Below are positions 46,349-57,426 of a stretch of DNA of 64,000 nucleotides, piece by piece. The notes below the pieces were generated by a model. It had not been told where the DNA came from and did no database searches. It worked only from the letters and a program-made list of their open reading frames with translations. Source of the DNA: Vibrio palustris. Its GTDB lineage: Bacteria; Pseudomonadota; Gammaproteobacteria; Enterobacterales; Vibrionaceae. Each line of letters begins with the position of its first letter. Position 1 is the first letter of the stretch. Location of the stretch: assembly GCF_024346995.1 (NCBI RefSeq), contig NZ_AP024888.1, forward strand, positions 682,001-746,000. Reading direction: 5' to 3'. Position numbers and translations under genes: made by a program.

Positions 46349-47475
46349 GACGTAAAAGGGATCACATCACGCTGCGAAATGCTCACGCCTTTAATTTGTG
46401 CATAGAGGCGTTGGCCGACCTCAAGATTTAATTCGTGCAACGCCCACTCGCTAATCGTCGCCCATAATTCACAATCTGGGGCCAAATTTAATCGAATTTC
46501 AACATAACGCGCCGCATTATCATTATGTAAATGACGGATCTCGGCCACATACACAGCCAACACATTACGAATTGAAGTATTAGTCGGTTTATCTAATGCG
46601 ATGGACACATCGGTCGCGCGTATTTGTACACGCAGCGCGTCTCCTTGCACTCCTTTGCAATGTTGAACCCATACTGGAACTTGCTGATTCAAAAGTACTT
46701 CTGTCAGTCCATATTCTTCCCATTGATGATGAATCGATGCACTAAATAGAGAGCTACGCTCGTTGACGCCTAACCACGGATGCATGGCTTGCGAACGCCA
46801 GACCTCTTCCACCAAACCTGACTCAATGACACGCCCTTGTTCCATTAACACCAAGTAATGGGCTAAGCGTAATAGCTCATCTATGCTATGCGTGACATAA
46901 ACAATGGGTATATTAATACGCTGAGCCAAGTGCTCTAGAAACGGCATCACCTCACGCTTTCTTGGTAAATCCAAAGACGCCAAAGGTTCGTCCATTAGTA
47001 GTATCTCAGGATTAGACAATAAAGCGCGAGCGATAGCGACACGCTGTTTTTCACCACCAGACAAAGCGTTGGGATAACGCGCTAATAACGGCTCCAGTGC
47101 CAGCAGATCAATGACATCATGCCACATGCTGCTATTATCGTGATGCGATTTCATGCCATAACGTAGATTACCGCGTACTGTATAATGAGGGAATAATCGA
47201 GCTTCTTGAAATACATAACCAACCTTACGTTGTTCAATCGGAACATTTATACCTGCCTGTGTATTGAGCAACATACGTCCATTCAGGCATACAATACCTG
47301 AGTCTGGCGACGAAAGACCGCTGACGGCATTAATTACCGACGTTTTTCCGGCTCCGGAGCGTCCAAACAATACCGTAATACCGCTAGCTGGTATTTCAAC
47401 ATCAATCGCTAAACATGTGTCTCCTAACTGCTGTTGAAATTCAACCTTGAGCCCTTGGTTCATCGCCATATTCAT
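46345..47475 (-). CDS. modC: molybdate ABC transporter ATP-binding protein
   Basis: 376 aa from the ATG at 47475 (GGGAG six bases upstream), overlapping the modB stop by 4 bp. Walker A is LFGRSGAGKTSVINAVSG, Q-loop VGYVFQEARLFPHYTV, signature LSGGEKQRVAIARAL, Walker B ILLMDEPLASLD, and a switch His in YVTHSIDELL. The C-terminal domain is the molybdate-binding TOBE/Mop type (VQIRATDVSIALDKP). It powers molybdate uptake. The 3' end overlaps the HMG-CoA reductase gene by 4 bp, convergent. Confidence 0.95.
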   Translation of the reverse strand: MNMAMNQGLKVEFQQQLGDTCLAIDVEIPASGITVLFGRSGAGKTSVINAVSGLSSPDSGIVCLNGRMLLNTQAGINVPIEQRKVGYVFQEARLFPHYTVRGNLRYGMKSHHDNSSMWHDVIDLLALEPLLARYPNALSGGEKQRVAIARALLSNPEILLMDEPLASLDLPRKREVMPFLEHLAQRINIPIVYVTHSIDELLRLAHYLVLMEQGRVIESGLVEEVWRSQAMHPWLGVNERSSLFSASIHHQWEEYGLTEVLLNQQVPVWVQHCKGVQGDALRVQIRATDVSIALDKPTNTSIRNVLAVYVAEIRHLHNDNAARYVEIRLNLAPDCELWATISEWALHELNLEVGQRLYAQIKGVSISQRDVIPFTS

Positions 47476-48164
47476 CGTTTGCTCCCAAGCCGAGATGTCA
47501 TGATTCGACTGCACCATTCAGATGCAAATAAAGACAAAAGTGCAATCACAACCGACACAATACACAAGCGCGCTGCACTCATTTCAGCTCCAGGTGTTTC
47601 CATAAAATTATACATAGCGAGTGGAATAGTCTGCGTTTCACCGGGAATATTGGACACAAAACTAATTGTGGCGCCAAACTCACCTAAACTGCGTGCAAAC
47701 GACAACATAACTCCCGTGATAAGACCTGGTATGGTCAACGGTAACGTTATGGTAACAAAGGCTTTCAATGGTGAAGCACCCAGCGTACGTGCAGCTTGCT
47801 CTAACTTTATATCAACGTTCTCAATACTTAAACGAATTGAACGCACCATGAGAGGTAACGCCACTACCGAGCACGCCAGTACCGCACCACGCCAGCTAAA
47901 ACTAAACGAGACACCAAACGTACTTAACCATTGACCAATAACCCCTTGCTTACCCATGGTTATCAATAATAAATAGCCGATCGCAACGGGTGGCAATACT
48001 AGTGGCAAGTGGATAATACTATCGAGAATACCTTTACCAGGAAACTGGGTACGAGCCAAAATAAAGCCTAAAAAAAGGCCAATAGGCAGTAGCCATATCA
48101 CCGTCATACTCGCCACTTTCACGCTCAAAATCAACGCAGTGATTTCACCATCCGCAAGCCACAT
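47472..48164 (-). CDS. modB: molybdate ABC transporter permease
   Basis: 230 aa with about five membrane helices. The coupling motif is EQAARTLGASPLKAFVTITL, followed by SFARSLGEFGATISFVSNIP, both diagnostic of ModB. Located 6 bp after modA and overlapping modC, so modABC is a tight operon. Confidence 0.97.
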   Translation of the reverse strand: MWLADGEITALILSVKVASMTVIWLLPIGLFLGFILARTQFPGKGILDSIIHLPLVLPPVAIGYLLLITMGKQGVIGQWLSTFGVSFSFSWRGAVLACSVVALPLMVRSIRLSIENVDIKLEQAARTLGASPLKAFVTITLPLTIPGLITGVMLSFARSLGEFGATISFVSNIPGETQTIPLAMYNFMETPGAEMSAARLCIVSVVIALLSLFASEWCSRIMTSRLGSKR

Positions 48165-48170
48165 AGCGAT

Positions 48171-48950
48171 CTAGTGCTCCTTAAAGGTTGCTTGACCTAA
48201 ATGCGTATTAAACCCATATTTTTTTAAAGTCTTCTGGGCATCAGTCGAATGCATATAGGCGACAAAATCATCCACCTGAGGCGTTTGACTCAGTGTCACT
48301 AAGGGATAGTGGATAGGATCATGATGTGACTCTGCGAACGTATGCACAATACTGACAAGATCGGATTGTAACGCATCTGTTTTGTAGACTATCCCCAACG
48401 GTGCCTCGCCTCGTTCGACCAAAGCTAAAGCTAAACGGACATTATTAGTTTGCGCGAGGCGCGGTTGAACCGCTTGCCATACTCCTAGACTTTGTAACGT
48501 TTCACGAGCATAGATACCTGCTGGTACCGCTTGCGTATTACCAACCGCCAAACGAGAATCATCGAGCTTTGCTTGCCATGCCGACGACTCCCCCACATCA
48601 AAATGAGCAGCAGGTAAATCACTGGGCTGAATTAAGACCAAATCATTCCCAACTAATAAACGAACATTAGCAGCAGATACTGTGCCTTGATTGACTAAAT
48701 AGTGAACCCATTTTTCGTTGGCAGACAGATACACATCAGCGGGTGCGCCATGCTCTATTTGACGAGCCAATGATGATGATGACCCGAAGACGGGAACCAC
48801 TCGAATATTAGGATGTTGCTGGTGGTAATCCGACACTAATTCATTCACTGCATTCGTCATGGAAGAAGCCGCATACAAATGAATAACAGATTGAGCCCAA
48901 ACCGAATGGCTCAAAACAATGGAAAGAAACAGGACGAGAATTGTTTTCAT
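48171..48950 (-). CDS. modA: molybdate-binding periplasmic protein
   Basis: 259 aa with a signal peptide (LFLSIVLSHSVWA, cut before QSVIHLYAA). Ligand-binding features of ModA: LYAASSMTNAVNEL, FGSSSSLARQIEHGAPADVY, and GNTQAVPAGIYARETL. It delivers molybdate (or tungstate) to ModBC. First gene of the operon. A perfect palindrome at 49114-49131 lies 164 bp upstream but is not a clear ModE box. Confidence 0.96.
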   Translation of the reverse strand: MKTILVLFLSIVLSHSVWAQSVIHLYAASSMTNAVNELVSDYHQQHPNIRVVPVFGSSSSLARQIEHGAPADVYLSANEKWVHYLVNQGTVSAANVRLLVGNDLVLIQPSDLPAAHFDVGESSAWQAKLDDSRLAVGNTQAVPAGIYARETLQSLGVWQAVQPRLAQTNNVRLALALVERGEAPLGIVYKTDALQSDLVSIVHTFAESHHDPIHYPLVTLSQTPQVDDFVAYMHSTDAQKTLKKYGFNTHLGQATFKEH

Positions 48951-49359
48951 TTAAATATCTCACTTCAATAGGAAAATTTTCACGCAAAGATCGTAACATG
49001 ACTGATACGCGACCTTTTACTCGTGGCAAAAGTTCGTAAACGTGACTGACATCATTACATCATGTATCAATAAAGTTTCAAGTAAAAACCACAATAGATA
49101 GAATGTCTTATAATAGATATGTATATATCTACGCATATTGATATGCTGCGCTAAATTTTATGGACTCCATAGATGTCACCGCTTGTAACAATAAAAAGAA
49201 ACCAATCAGTCCATTACATCTTTAAAAACTATGACAAAGCAGCTTATTATTGAATCTATAAATAAATCATAAGACGATGAAGATAATACTTAAAATACTA
49301 TCAATTACTTAGTTATGTATTATCTTTAGTATTATGTACATTCAGGATATTCATTACTC
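48951..49359. other. 409-base AT-rich gap between modA and an outer-membrane barrel gene
   Basis: Divergent promoter region. It contains TAGATAT-GTAT-ATATCTA at 49114-49131, a perfect 7-base inverted repeat. It does not fit the TATAT-N7-TAYAT pattern remembered for ModE. No coding frame or RNA gene recognised. Confidence 0.5.
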
Positions 49360-49884
49360 ATGATGCAAAAATCGACGTTTATTGTAGCCACTACCCTAGC
49401 CCTTTGCTTACCCACTACAGCGCTCGCGAATAACTTTAATTATAACTACTTTGAAGTCCGCACTACCGTTAGCCCGCAATCTTCTGGCGTAGAATTAAGC
49501 AGTTATTTCACCGAAAACTCGCATTTTATCCTACGTGGAGACTCGCGGTTTAGTAGTGATTGGGATCTTGCCGCCGGTGTCGGATTTAATGGGCCATTTG
49601 GCAATTTTGTCGATATTTATGGTCAAGCCTTGATTCATCAAATTCGCGAAAATGGATTTAGTGACAGCAAAGATTCCACAGATATAGAAATTAGTTTAGG
49701 GGCCAGGGCGTGGTTAGCCCCTCAGGTGGAAGGTTCTTTGCGTTTAGGCAAATTAGCCGAACATTCAATCTTTATTGCTGGCCTTCGTTTTCATTCAACC
49801 GACCAACTTTCTGTTGGCATCGAAAGTCGCAATGCCGGTATTTGGGGCCCACAGCTTGGATTAAGTGTACGCTTTGTGTATTAA
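49360..49884 (+). CDS. small outer-membrane beta-barrel protein, uncharacterised
   Basis: 174 aa. A signal peptide (TLALCLPTTALA) is followed by alternating amphipathic strands (YFEVRTTV, GVELSSYF, WDLAAGVGF, IEISLGARAWL, GSLRLGKL) and a C-terminal aromatic end, LGLSVRFVY, as in outer-membrane barrels. About eight strands are possible. It has no neighbour that reveals its role; convergent with luxQ. Function unknown. Confidence 0.65.
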   Translation: MMQKSTFIVATTLALCLPTTALANNFNYNYFEVRTTVSPQSSGVELSSYFTENSHFILRGDSRFSSDWDLAAGVGFNGPFGNFVDIYGQALIHQIRENGFSDSKDSTDIEISLGARAWLAPQVEGSLRLGKLAEHSIFIAGLRFHSTDQLSVGIESRNAGIWGPQLGLSVRFVY

Positions 49885-49903
49885 GCACTCAGTGTGCTAG
49901 CAA

Positions 49904-52468
49904 TTAAGTCGATTCTAAATGCTGATTTTTAAAGTATTGGAGCGCTCGATACAGGCTGATTTCTTTAATTGGTTTGACCAAAACATAGTCTGCTCCAGCA
50001 GCAAAAAAAGCATCACGCGTTGCGTCCATACCATCAGCCGTACATGCGTAAACCACCACTGGCAGCTGTAATTCTTGTTTAATACGGGCAGTGGCTTCCA
50101 CACCACCTAACTGTGGCAACTGGTTATCCATAAGCACTAAATCGAAATGTTGGGTTTGTAGTTTCTCAATCGCTTTGTATCCATCCGTCACCCAATCGGT
50201 TTTAATATTGTATTTTTCACAAAATGCCTTCGCAATAAACGCATTAGTATGATTGTCTTCTACTAACAAAACAGATAATTGACGATTAAATAACGTAAAG
50301 TCAATGACATCCGAATCCGGTGTCGGAAGTGACTTAGAGGGAACAACCACATCCAATGGGATCGATAAGGTAAATTGCGTGCCTTGATTCACTCTCGAGG
50401 TAACACTTATATGACCCTCAAGCATAGTCAGTAAGTTTTTCACAATCGCCAGTCCAAGACCACTACCGCCATATTCACGGACATGCGGCGTACCCGCTTG
50501 CATGAATGGTTCAAATACCACTCGTAAGTCTTCTTCACTGATCCCGATACCGGTATCGCTGACCTTAATGTCTAAACTCAATGGAGAAGTGCTATCATTG
50601 ATATGCATATCGACGGTAATACCGCCTTCATGTGTAAACTTAGTCGCATTATTTAGCAGGTTAAACAAAATCTGATTAATACGCACTTGATCATTGCGCA
50701 CGTACATAGTGTGCGGTATATCGGTATTCACTTCTAATGTTAACTGCTCATCACGACATAACGGATAATAAATTTGCTGGATAGTCATGGCTAAATCAGC
50801 TAACCGGAACTCGGTCGGCTTAAGAGTAAATTTACCTTGTTCAATCCGAGAAAAGTCTAAAATATCACTCAATACCGCAAGTAAATGCTCGCCACTACTG
50901 CACAACACTTTCACTTGCTCAATTTGTTCTTTCGTCTCGACCGTGCGTTGCAGTAACTGAGAAACACCCAGAATGCCATTGAGTGGGGTACGTAACTCAT
51001 GGCTCATTTGTGCTAAGAAGTCTGCACGTAATTTCGCCGATTCTTCTGCTTCTTTACGCGCAATACGGCTTTGCTTTTCAGCTTCAATGATAGTAGTGAT
51101 ATCATGCCCTTGAGCAATCACAGATTGTATTTCATTATTCACTGTAATCGGTGATAAATTCCAGCGAAACATTTTGCTGCCCAGCTCCGTCAAGACCGAT
51201 GAGGTCAAATGGCCTCTAGTGGTATCTTGAATCAGTCCTTGTAACTGCTCAGCAAGCATGGTGAATAATGACTCTCCATTTTCATATTGATTTAAAAACT
51301 CTTCTTTCGCCGAAGGATTCATTTTTATTAATGACCCATCAGCGCCCCACAACAGCATCGGTGACGTTGTGTAATTAAACAGATCTTCGAACTGTTTTTC
51401 TTGTTCGGCTAACCGCGAGAAGGTGTTTTCTAAGGTCCGTCCAAAATGATCAAATTCATAAATCAAGGAACCAGGGAAGGATTTATTGTCGCCTTTCTTC
51501 GCCACTTGGTGCGTATAAGACATCAAGCTACTAATCTCACTTTCGATACGGCGTTGAAGCCACCAACGTGTTAAAAAAGCCACAATCACCATTGCGACAA
51601 GCGCGAATGCCATCCAAAAATAGTAATTATTCCTGAGTGATAAAGCATTATGATTATTTTGCACAGAGTACACTTTCAAATAAGTTGATACACCTTCAAC
51701 CATTAGCGTCGCACGGCTCACCATGTACTCGTTGTATATGCCTTTATCTTGTTTTGACTGGACAATATCCGCCGCTGAGTAGGCTTCACTACCACTTAAT
51801 GTTGTTGCTAACACGTGAGAACCCACCGTTAGAATCAGACTCTCTGAGTTACTGCCATCACGCATCGTTTCTAACAAGGCATAGTTATTATTTAGAACGA
51901 TACCCACGTAGAGGTAACCACTGACTTCTCCCGTTTTTTGATCCACCATTGGTGAACGCCGAATTAAAAGATACATGGTGTTTAATTGCGAAGGCGTGGC
52001 AATAAGATGCCAATTGCTATTGAAAGCGACGCGACTAATGATGTTGTGCAGGCTGTGCTCAGCAATGCCATAAAATTGCGCATTACCGTCATCCCAGAAT
52101 TGCCCTTTCGTCGTGGTAATAAAACGAATATCAGGGGTATTGGTAATTTCCCTTTGGTCAACTCGATTAAAATATTGATCTATCGGTCTAAGGTTCTGAT
52201 GCTCTATCATCTTCACCAAGCTTTGGCTTTGCGCACTACTATCTTGGTGGATTTGCACGGTAGACAAACGATAATCAAATAGACTTTGCACTAAATTACT
52301 CGTCTGCCGGCTTGTCCTTTTTACTTCTTGCGACATCAAACGACTACTGATTTGATAACTCTGGAATAACACGGTAACAATCAACACGCCGAGTACCATC
52401 ACAATCGCATAACTGACAAAATTCGCGATATGTTTTTTGGGCTTAATGATCATATTTTGAGGCTTCAT
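49904..52468 (-). CDS. luxQ: AI-2 quorum-sensing hybrid sensor kinase LuxQ
   Basis: 854 aa. Two membrane helices (about 17-37 and 283-301) enclose the periplasmic tandem-PAS domain that binds LuxP. Then come HAMP-like and PAS segments, a histidine-kinase core with H490 in AQMSHELRTPLNGILGVSQL, ATPase boxes (NLLNNATKFTHEGG, VSDTGIGI, GGSGLGLAIV), and a C-terminal receiver with D781 in LVLMDNQLP. It feeds phosphate to LuxU/LuxO at low cell density and reverses when AI-2 binds LuxP. It lies 11 bp after luxP. Confidence 0.96.
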   Translation of the reverse strand: MKPQNMIIKPKKHIANFVSYAIVMVLGVLIVTVLFQSYQISSRLMSQEVKRTSRQTSNLVQSLFDYRLSTVQIHQDSSAQSQSLVKMIEHQNLRPIDQYFNRVDQREITNTPDIRFITTTKGQFWDDGNAQFYGIAEHSLHNIISRVAFNSNWHLIATPSQLNTMYLLIRRSPMVDQKTGEVSGYLYVGIVLNNNYALLETMRDGSNSESLILTVGSHVLATTLSGSEAYSAADIVQSKQDKGIYNEYMVSRATLMVEGVSTYLKVYSVQNNHNALSLRNNYYFWMAFALVAMVIVAFLTRWWLQRRIESEISSLMSYTHQVAKKGDNKSFPGSLIYEFDHFGRTLENTFSRLAEQEKQFEDLFNYTTSPMLLWGADGSLIKMNPSAKEEFLNQYENGESLFTMLAEQLQGLIQDTTRGHLTSSVLTELGSKMFRWNLSPITVNNEIQSVIAQGHDITTIIEAEKQSRIARKEAEESAKLRADFLAQMSHELRTPLNGILGVSQLLQRTVETKEQIEQVKVLCSSGEHLLAVLSDILDFSRIEQGKFTLKPTEFRLADLAMTIQQIYYPLCRDEQLTLEVNTDIPHTMYVRNDQVRINQILFNLLNNATKFTHEGGITVDMHINDSTSPLSLDIKVSDTGIGISEEDLRVVFEPFMQAGTPHVREYGGSGLGLAIVKNLLTMLEGHISVTSRVNQGTQFTLSIPLDVVVPSKSLPTPDSDVIDFTLFNRQLSVLLVEDNHTNAFIAKAFCEKYNIKTDWVTDGYKAIEKLQTQHFDLVLMDNQLPQLGGVEATARIKQELQLPVVVYACTADGMDATRDAFFAAGADYVLVKPIKEISLYRALQYFKNQHLEST

Positions 52469-52479
52469 ATGACTAGCCC

Positions 52480-53628
<1,149 letters not shown>

Positions 53629-53765
53629 TCACGGGCTCTCATCCCTAGATGTTAGGAATAAAAAAAACAGCCCGATGATTATGAAACATAAGTAAATTAA
53701 ATGATAGTACGGATAACAAAAAAGCTGGCTATCCGCACTACATTGTTGATTTGGAGAACAGAACG

Positions 53766-54920
53766 TTAAAAAGTGAAGGCGATGTTAGCCGCAACGCCCA
53801 TTTGTTGCTGGTTAGCGTAACTACCGCCAATATCGAGACTAACCACATCACCAGGGCTGATACCAATGCCCGCAGTCACTGCATTATCCATATTATCCTT
53901 TAAGTCAATGGCATAACCAGCGCGTAATTGTGCCCACCCCCAAGCGTTACCCTCAATGCCAAATCGTACATATTGGGTATCATCATCACTGCTAAGAAAA
54001 CGTTTTTTCTTCGTTAAATCAACATCAACGGCGGCGGTAAAAAACGACGTCACATACGCACCAGACACCGTCACCTGCGTATTCAATTTATAAGTGTCTG
54101 AACCATCTTGAGTGTCAATCGACTTTGAGAACAGATCTTTCACTGCGATACCAGCGCGAAAATCACTGATCATCCAAGCAGCACCTAAATCCATATTGAA
54201 TGCTGATTTTTTTTGTTCGCTTTCGTCATAGTCATCTAGGTCAAAGTCTTCTACTGACGCAGAATCTTGATAAGTACGTAATTGCTGAATTTTAGGTGAA
54301 ATACCAAAAGCCACATCTTGGCCCGCCAACGTAAACCGTTTCGCGATTGCCAATCCGAACTCGACGTTAGCAAACGCGGTTAGCGCAACACTCGAATTTT
54401 CATAACGGTTCTGTACCAAGGTTGGTAGCGTGCCTAAATCTGGAGCAATATTTGGCTTGGCATTAATTTCAGCTTCGCCTTTCATAAACAAATTAAAGGA
54501 GAGCGCATTCATAGGAATGGCAATCGCCGCCCCCGCGCTTGCACTTACATTGGTGGCTTGATTATCCGATAAGCGATTGAGGTAGTCATTTAGCTCACCT
54601 GCATTTGCTAGCTCGGCAGTGGTGCCGCCACTTTTAAAATCATCGATAGTATCTTGTAAGTCATCTACTTCACTAAGGGTATCGTCTTTATCTCGAGCTG
54701 AAATACCAATACCGGGTAATAACAACCCAATATCATCATTATCGCGATAAACAGCAACAAGCGCAGGGTTGTAAAATGGCGCAAGTAAATAGTCGGCGCT
54801 GCTCACACCAGTGCCCCCCATTGCCATCCCGCGCGCATCAACCACTCCACTACTTGCAAATACAGGAGCCGACACTAATGATCCAGCGACCATTAAACCC
54901 AGTAAATGTTTTTTTCCCAT
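53766..54920 (-). CDS. outer-membrane protein of the TraF-like (PF13729) family
   Basis: 384 aa with a signal peptide (GLMVAGSLVSAPVFA). It starts ARGMAMGGTGVSSADYLLAP, the beginning typical of the family annotated 'conjugal transfer protein TraF', then a repetitive barrel with a C-terminal NIAFTF end. Despite the name, no conjugation genes are present; such proteins in vibrios are probably outer-membrane barrels of unknown cargo (compare the FadL start). It lies upstream of luxPQ but 180 bp away. Confidence 0.65.
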   Translation of the reverse strand: MGKKHLLGLMVAGSLVSAPVFASSGVVDARGMAMGGTGVSSADYLLAPFYNPALVAVYRDNDDIGLLLPGIGISARDKDDTLSEVDDLQDTIDDFKSGGTTAELANAGELNDYLNRLSDNQATNVSASAGAAIAIPMNALSFNLFMKGEAEINAKPNIAPDLGTLPTLVQNRYENSSVALTAFANVEFGLAIAKRFTLAGQDVAFGISPKIQQLRTYQDSASVEDFDLDDYDESEQKKSAFNMDLGAAWMISDFRAGIAVKDLFSKSIDTQDGSDTYKLNTQVTVSGAYVTSFFTAAVDVDLTKKKRFLSSDDDTQYVRFGIEGNAWGWAQLRAGYAIDLKDNMDNAVTAGIGISPGDVVSLDIGGSYANQQQMGVAANIAFTF

Positions 54921-55044
54921 GATAGCTATACTCTTTGTAATAGGCTTAGACTAAGCGTAATGCGTGGGAGAAATAGCAATCGATAATTATTAAAACAAAT
55001 CGCGAGAATGTGAATCAACTCTCGTTAACAAGGGAAATGAGGGA

Positions 55045-55341
55045 TCAGTCGACGTTAAAAAGAGTGTCGAGTTGGTATTCTCGACCAATTAATCGCTCTT
55101 TTTGTTTCTTGCTTAGCTGTTTAATGCGGTACTCTATTTTTTGCGCTTCACTTCGCGATGTGGCTACTTTTTGCATCCATACTAAATGTAATGGCCCTTT
55201 ACCTTTTAACGCTTTCGCACCTTGTCCAACTTGATGCTGAGCAAACCGCCTAGTCACATCTGTCGTGATCCCACAATACAGCGCATTGTGGCGAGTCCTT
55301 ATTAAATACACCCACCACCACTGACAAGTCGCTTCAGTCAT
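55045..55341 (-). CDS. GIY-YIG nuclease-domain protein, YhbQ-like
   Basis: 98 aa from the ATG at 55341, overlapping the yceH end by 8 bp. The degenerate GIY-YIG motif is [20 protein letters not shown], then RRFAQHQ and the glutamate in [19 protein letters not shown]. Small members of this family are single-strand nucleases with a suspected repair role. Coupled to yceH. Confidence 0.85.
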   Translation of the reverse strand: MTEATCQWWWVYLIRTRHNALYCGITTDVTRRFAQHQVGQGAKALKGKGPLHLVWMQKVATSRSEAQKIEYRIKQLSKKQKERLIGREYQLDTLFNVD

Positions 55342-56011
55342 TATTGTTACGCATTTCCGCTTCAAGCCGAGCAACCACGGCCGTTAGAGAGATCACTTGC
55401 TCACGTAACTCGGCTATTTCCTCTTTGAGAGATGCCGTATCTTCCGGAAGCGGACACACAGACAGCGATGGCGTAGGCTCCACTAACGCTAGTGCTCCAA
55501 CATCAGAAAACACATGCTGGTAGCGACACTCTCGCTTACCGGGCTCTCTTGCTAGCTTGACAACGAGCGCTCCACAAGCGTGTTCATTCGCCATATACTC
55601 AAGCACCGCCTCAGTCTCTTTACTATCCGTAAACTCACACAGACGATTCGTCCTCGTGCGCAGTTCGCCCGCCGTTTGTGGCCCACGTAGTAATAATAAA
55701 CACAGAATACCCAGCTCTTGTTCGGTTAATTGCAAATCGCCAAATTCCGTATTACAAAAGCGGTGTTGATATTTACGCGTTGCACTAGAAAACTTACTTT
55801 CATCACTCACAAGACGACGGTCTAACAGCGCGTTAACGCCATCTAATACCTGATTTTCATCAAGATCGGTTACCGGGTCTCGATTACTTTTTTGATTGCA
55901 TGCCGTCATTAAGCTTTTAAGACTTAAAGGATAGTAATCCGGAGTAGTAATTGCTTTCTCTGTTAAACAGCCAATAATTCTTGCTTCAACAGGTGAAAGT
56001 TCCATGATCAT
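55334..56011 (-). CDS. yceH: YceH family protein (DUF480)
   Basis: 225 aa, beginning [20 protein letters not shown], as in E. coli YceH. Two winged-helix domains (VEARIIGCL..., [20 protein letters not shown]) are followed by a short C-terminal coiled coil ([16 protein letters not shown]). Function unknown, perhaps DNA- or protein-binding. AAGGA lies 7 nt before the ATG. Overlaps the GIY-YIG gene, so both are on one transcript. Confidence 0.92.
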   Translation of the reverse strand: MIMELSPVEARIIGCLTEKAITTPDYYPLSLKSLMTACNQKSNRDPVTDLDENQVLDGVNALLDRRLVSDESKFSSATRKYQHRFCNTEFGDLQLTEQELGILCLLLLRGPQTAGELRTRTNRLCEFTDSKETEAVLEYMANEHACGALVVKLAREPGKRECRYQHVFSDVGALALVEPTPSLSVCPLPEDTASLKEEIAELREQVISLTAVVARLEAEMRNNND

Positions 56012-56046
56012 TATAAAATCCTTATTGTCATTATATATGAACGTTT

Positions 56047-56250
56047 TTAATGCTCGTTCTTAGTCGGTAATTGAATAATCTTCCCATTTTCGTCGACGAG
56101 AACGATTTTGGCACGATTAAGCTCAATTTCCGTTAATGCTTGTTCTTCACGTTCAGTCACATAAGCGACACCGAGACGGCTTGATATACAATCAACATCC
56201 GAATCTACCTGATGTGGTGTCTTCTCTACTACAATTTCAGAGTCATGCAT
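56047..56250 (-). CDS. small hypothetical protein, 67 aa
   Basis: Begins MHDSEIVVEKTPHQVDSDVD and ends KIIQLPTKNEH. Acidic, with a C-terminal beta-like segment (AKIVLVDENGKIIQL). It has a plausible amino-acid make-up for a coding gene but a weak ribosome-binding site (GAAG some distance upstream). It lies 35 bp upstream of yceH on the same strand. I do not recognise a family. Confidence 0.5.
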   Translation of the reverse strand: MHDSEIVVEKTPHQVDSDVDCISSRLGVAYVTEREEQALTEIELNRAKIVLVDENGKIIQLPTKNEH

Positions 56251-56440
56251 GATTTTGTTACAACTTCTTCATTAATTAGGTGCCATCATATAGCGCATCT
56301 TTGATGAAGTACAATGTCGCAATAATTTAGGCGCTCAACAATTGACCAGCTCTGTCTTATCTTTGATCTAAAAGCTGTTATGAGTGAAAACTATGTGTTT
56401 TAATCAGAACTAGTAAAAGACATCTATAGGGAAGGGACCT

Positions 56441-56764
56441 ATGAACAGCGTATTTGAAATCGTGAGCCTAGCTCGCCGTAAGAACAAGCTCAAACGCGAA
56501 TTAATCGACAATGAAAAAAAAGTGCGTGATAACCGTAAACGTGTCGATTTGTTAGAAAATTTAATGGACTATTTCCATCCGAACATGACACAAGAAGAGA
56601 TGCTGACGATTGTGAAAAACATGAAGTCAGATTACGAAGATCGTGTCGATGACCACATTATTAAAAGTGCAGAAGTCTCCAAAGAAAGACGCGACATTAG
56701 TCGTCGTATTCGAGAACTGACACAACAAGATAAAATTGCGACTCAACAAGGCAAGAAATCATAA
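56441..56764 (+). CDS. tmaR: TmaR/YeeX family polar-localisation protein (DUF496)
   Basis: 107 aa, clearly related to E. coli YeeX/Tma[58 protein letters not shown] and [13 protein letters not shown]. Almost entirely coiled coil. In E. coli it brings PTS Enzyme I to the cell pole and modulates sugar uptake. GGAAGGGACCT precedes the ATG, and a clear terminator follows. Confidence 0.92.
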   Translation: MNSVFEIVSLARRKNKLKRELIDNEKKVRDNRKRVDLLENLMDYFHPNMTQEEMLTIVKNMKSDYEDRVDDHIIKSAEVSKERRDISRRIRELTQQDKIATQQGKKS

Positions 56765-56788
56765 TTGATACTCAGCCTTGTGATTATT

Positions 56789-56813
56789 AAGCCCGTACTA
56801 AGCGGGCTTTTTG
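56789..56813 (+). terminator. intrinsic terminator after tmaR
   Basis: AAGCCCG and CGGGCTT enclose TACTAAG and are followed by TTTTG. Confidence 0.88.
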
Positions 56814-57062
56814 TTTTCTTTACCCGCCTAAACGTTTAAATACCACATGTAATCGATTGCCTTGTCAGTTTCTTTGTTTTTCATAGGAATTGCGCCTTCC
56901 ATCACATTTTGACAACTGCTATAGTCCGTGCCTCTAAAACACAGCGTGTTTCAGTACTCTAATGGTCATATCTTTCGAGGCATGAAGCTTCCCTCTGTTT
57001 CTCATGAAGAGAAGTCTGGACCAATAACGCCAACCTCTGTTTCAGATAAGCAAGGAATTAAT

Positions 57063-57302
57063 ATGGATCTCAATACGATTGAAATCACGGGATATGCTGC
57101 CTCGATAATGGTCGCGATATCACTCACGATGAAAGACATTGTGAAGCTACGTGTGTTGAACTTCATTGGCTGCATCATTTTCTGTATTTATGGCAGTATT
57201 ATTGGTGCATGGCCTGTCGTCGCCACGAATACCTTCATCGCTATCGTCAATGTTTACTATTTGTATAAGATGCGTCCGTCCAAACAAGACACGTCAACCT
57301 AG
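57063..57302 (+). CDS. YgjV-like small inner-membrane protein
   Basis: 79 aa from the ATG at 57063, which has AAGGA 6 nt upstream; the frame to 56928 adds 45 implausible residues. Three hydrophobic helices: ITGYAASIMVAISLTM, LNFIGCIIFCIYGSII, WPVVATNTFIAIVNVYYLY. The order and short charged loop (KDIVKLRVL) match YgjV-type integral membrane proteins. Function unknown. Confidence 0.78.
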   Translation: MDLNTIEITGYAASIMVAISLTMKDIVKLRVLNFIGCIIFCIYGSIIGAWPVVATNTFIAIVNVYYLYKMRPSKQDTST

Positions 57303-57426
57303 AAGAGTCCTATACTGATGGTCATGTTTGACTAAAACATGACCATTTTAGATGCTTGTGACACTCGCTCATCACTTCGACTTATTCTATAATCACCACC
57401 ATCATTAACTTGTTAAGATTATCACC

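Noticed and set aside
49114..49131. ModE operator upstream of modA
   Set aside because: The palindrome TAGATAT-GTAT-ATATCTA does not match the ModE pattern as I recall it and lies 164 bp away.
53766..54920. Conjugation gene (TraF) suggesting a plasmid or ICE
   Set aside because: The family name is historical; this is an outer-membrane barrel and no transfer genes are near.
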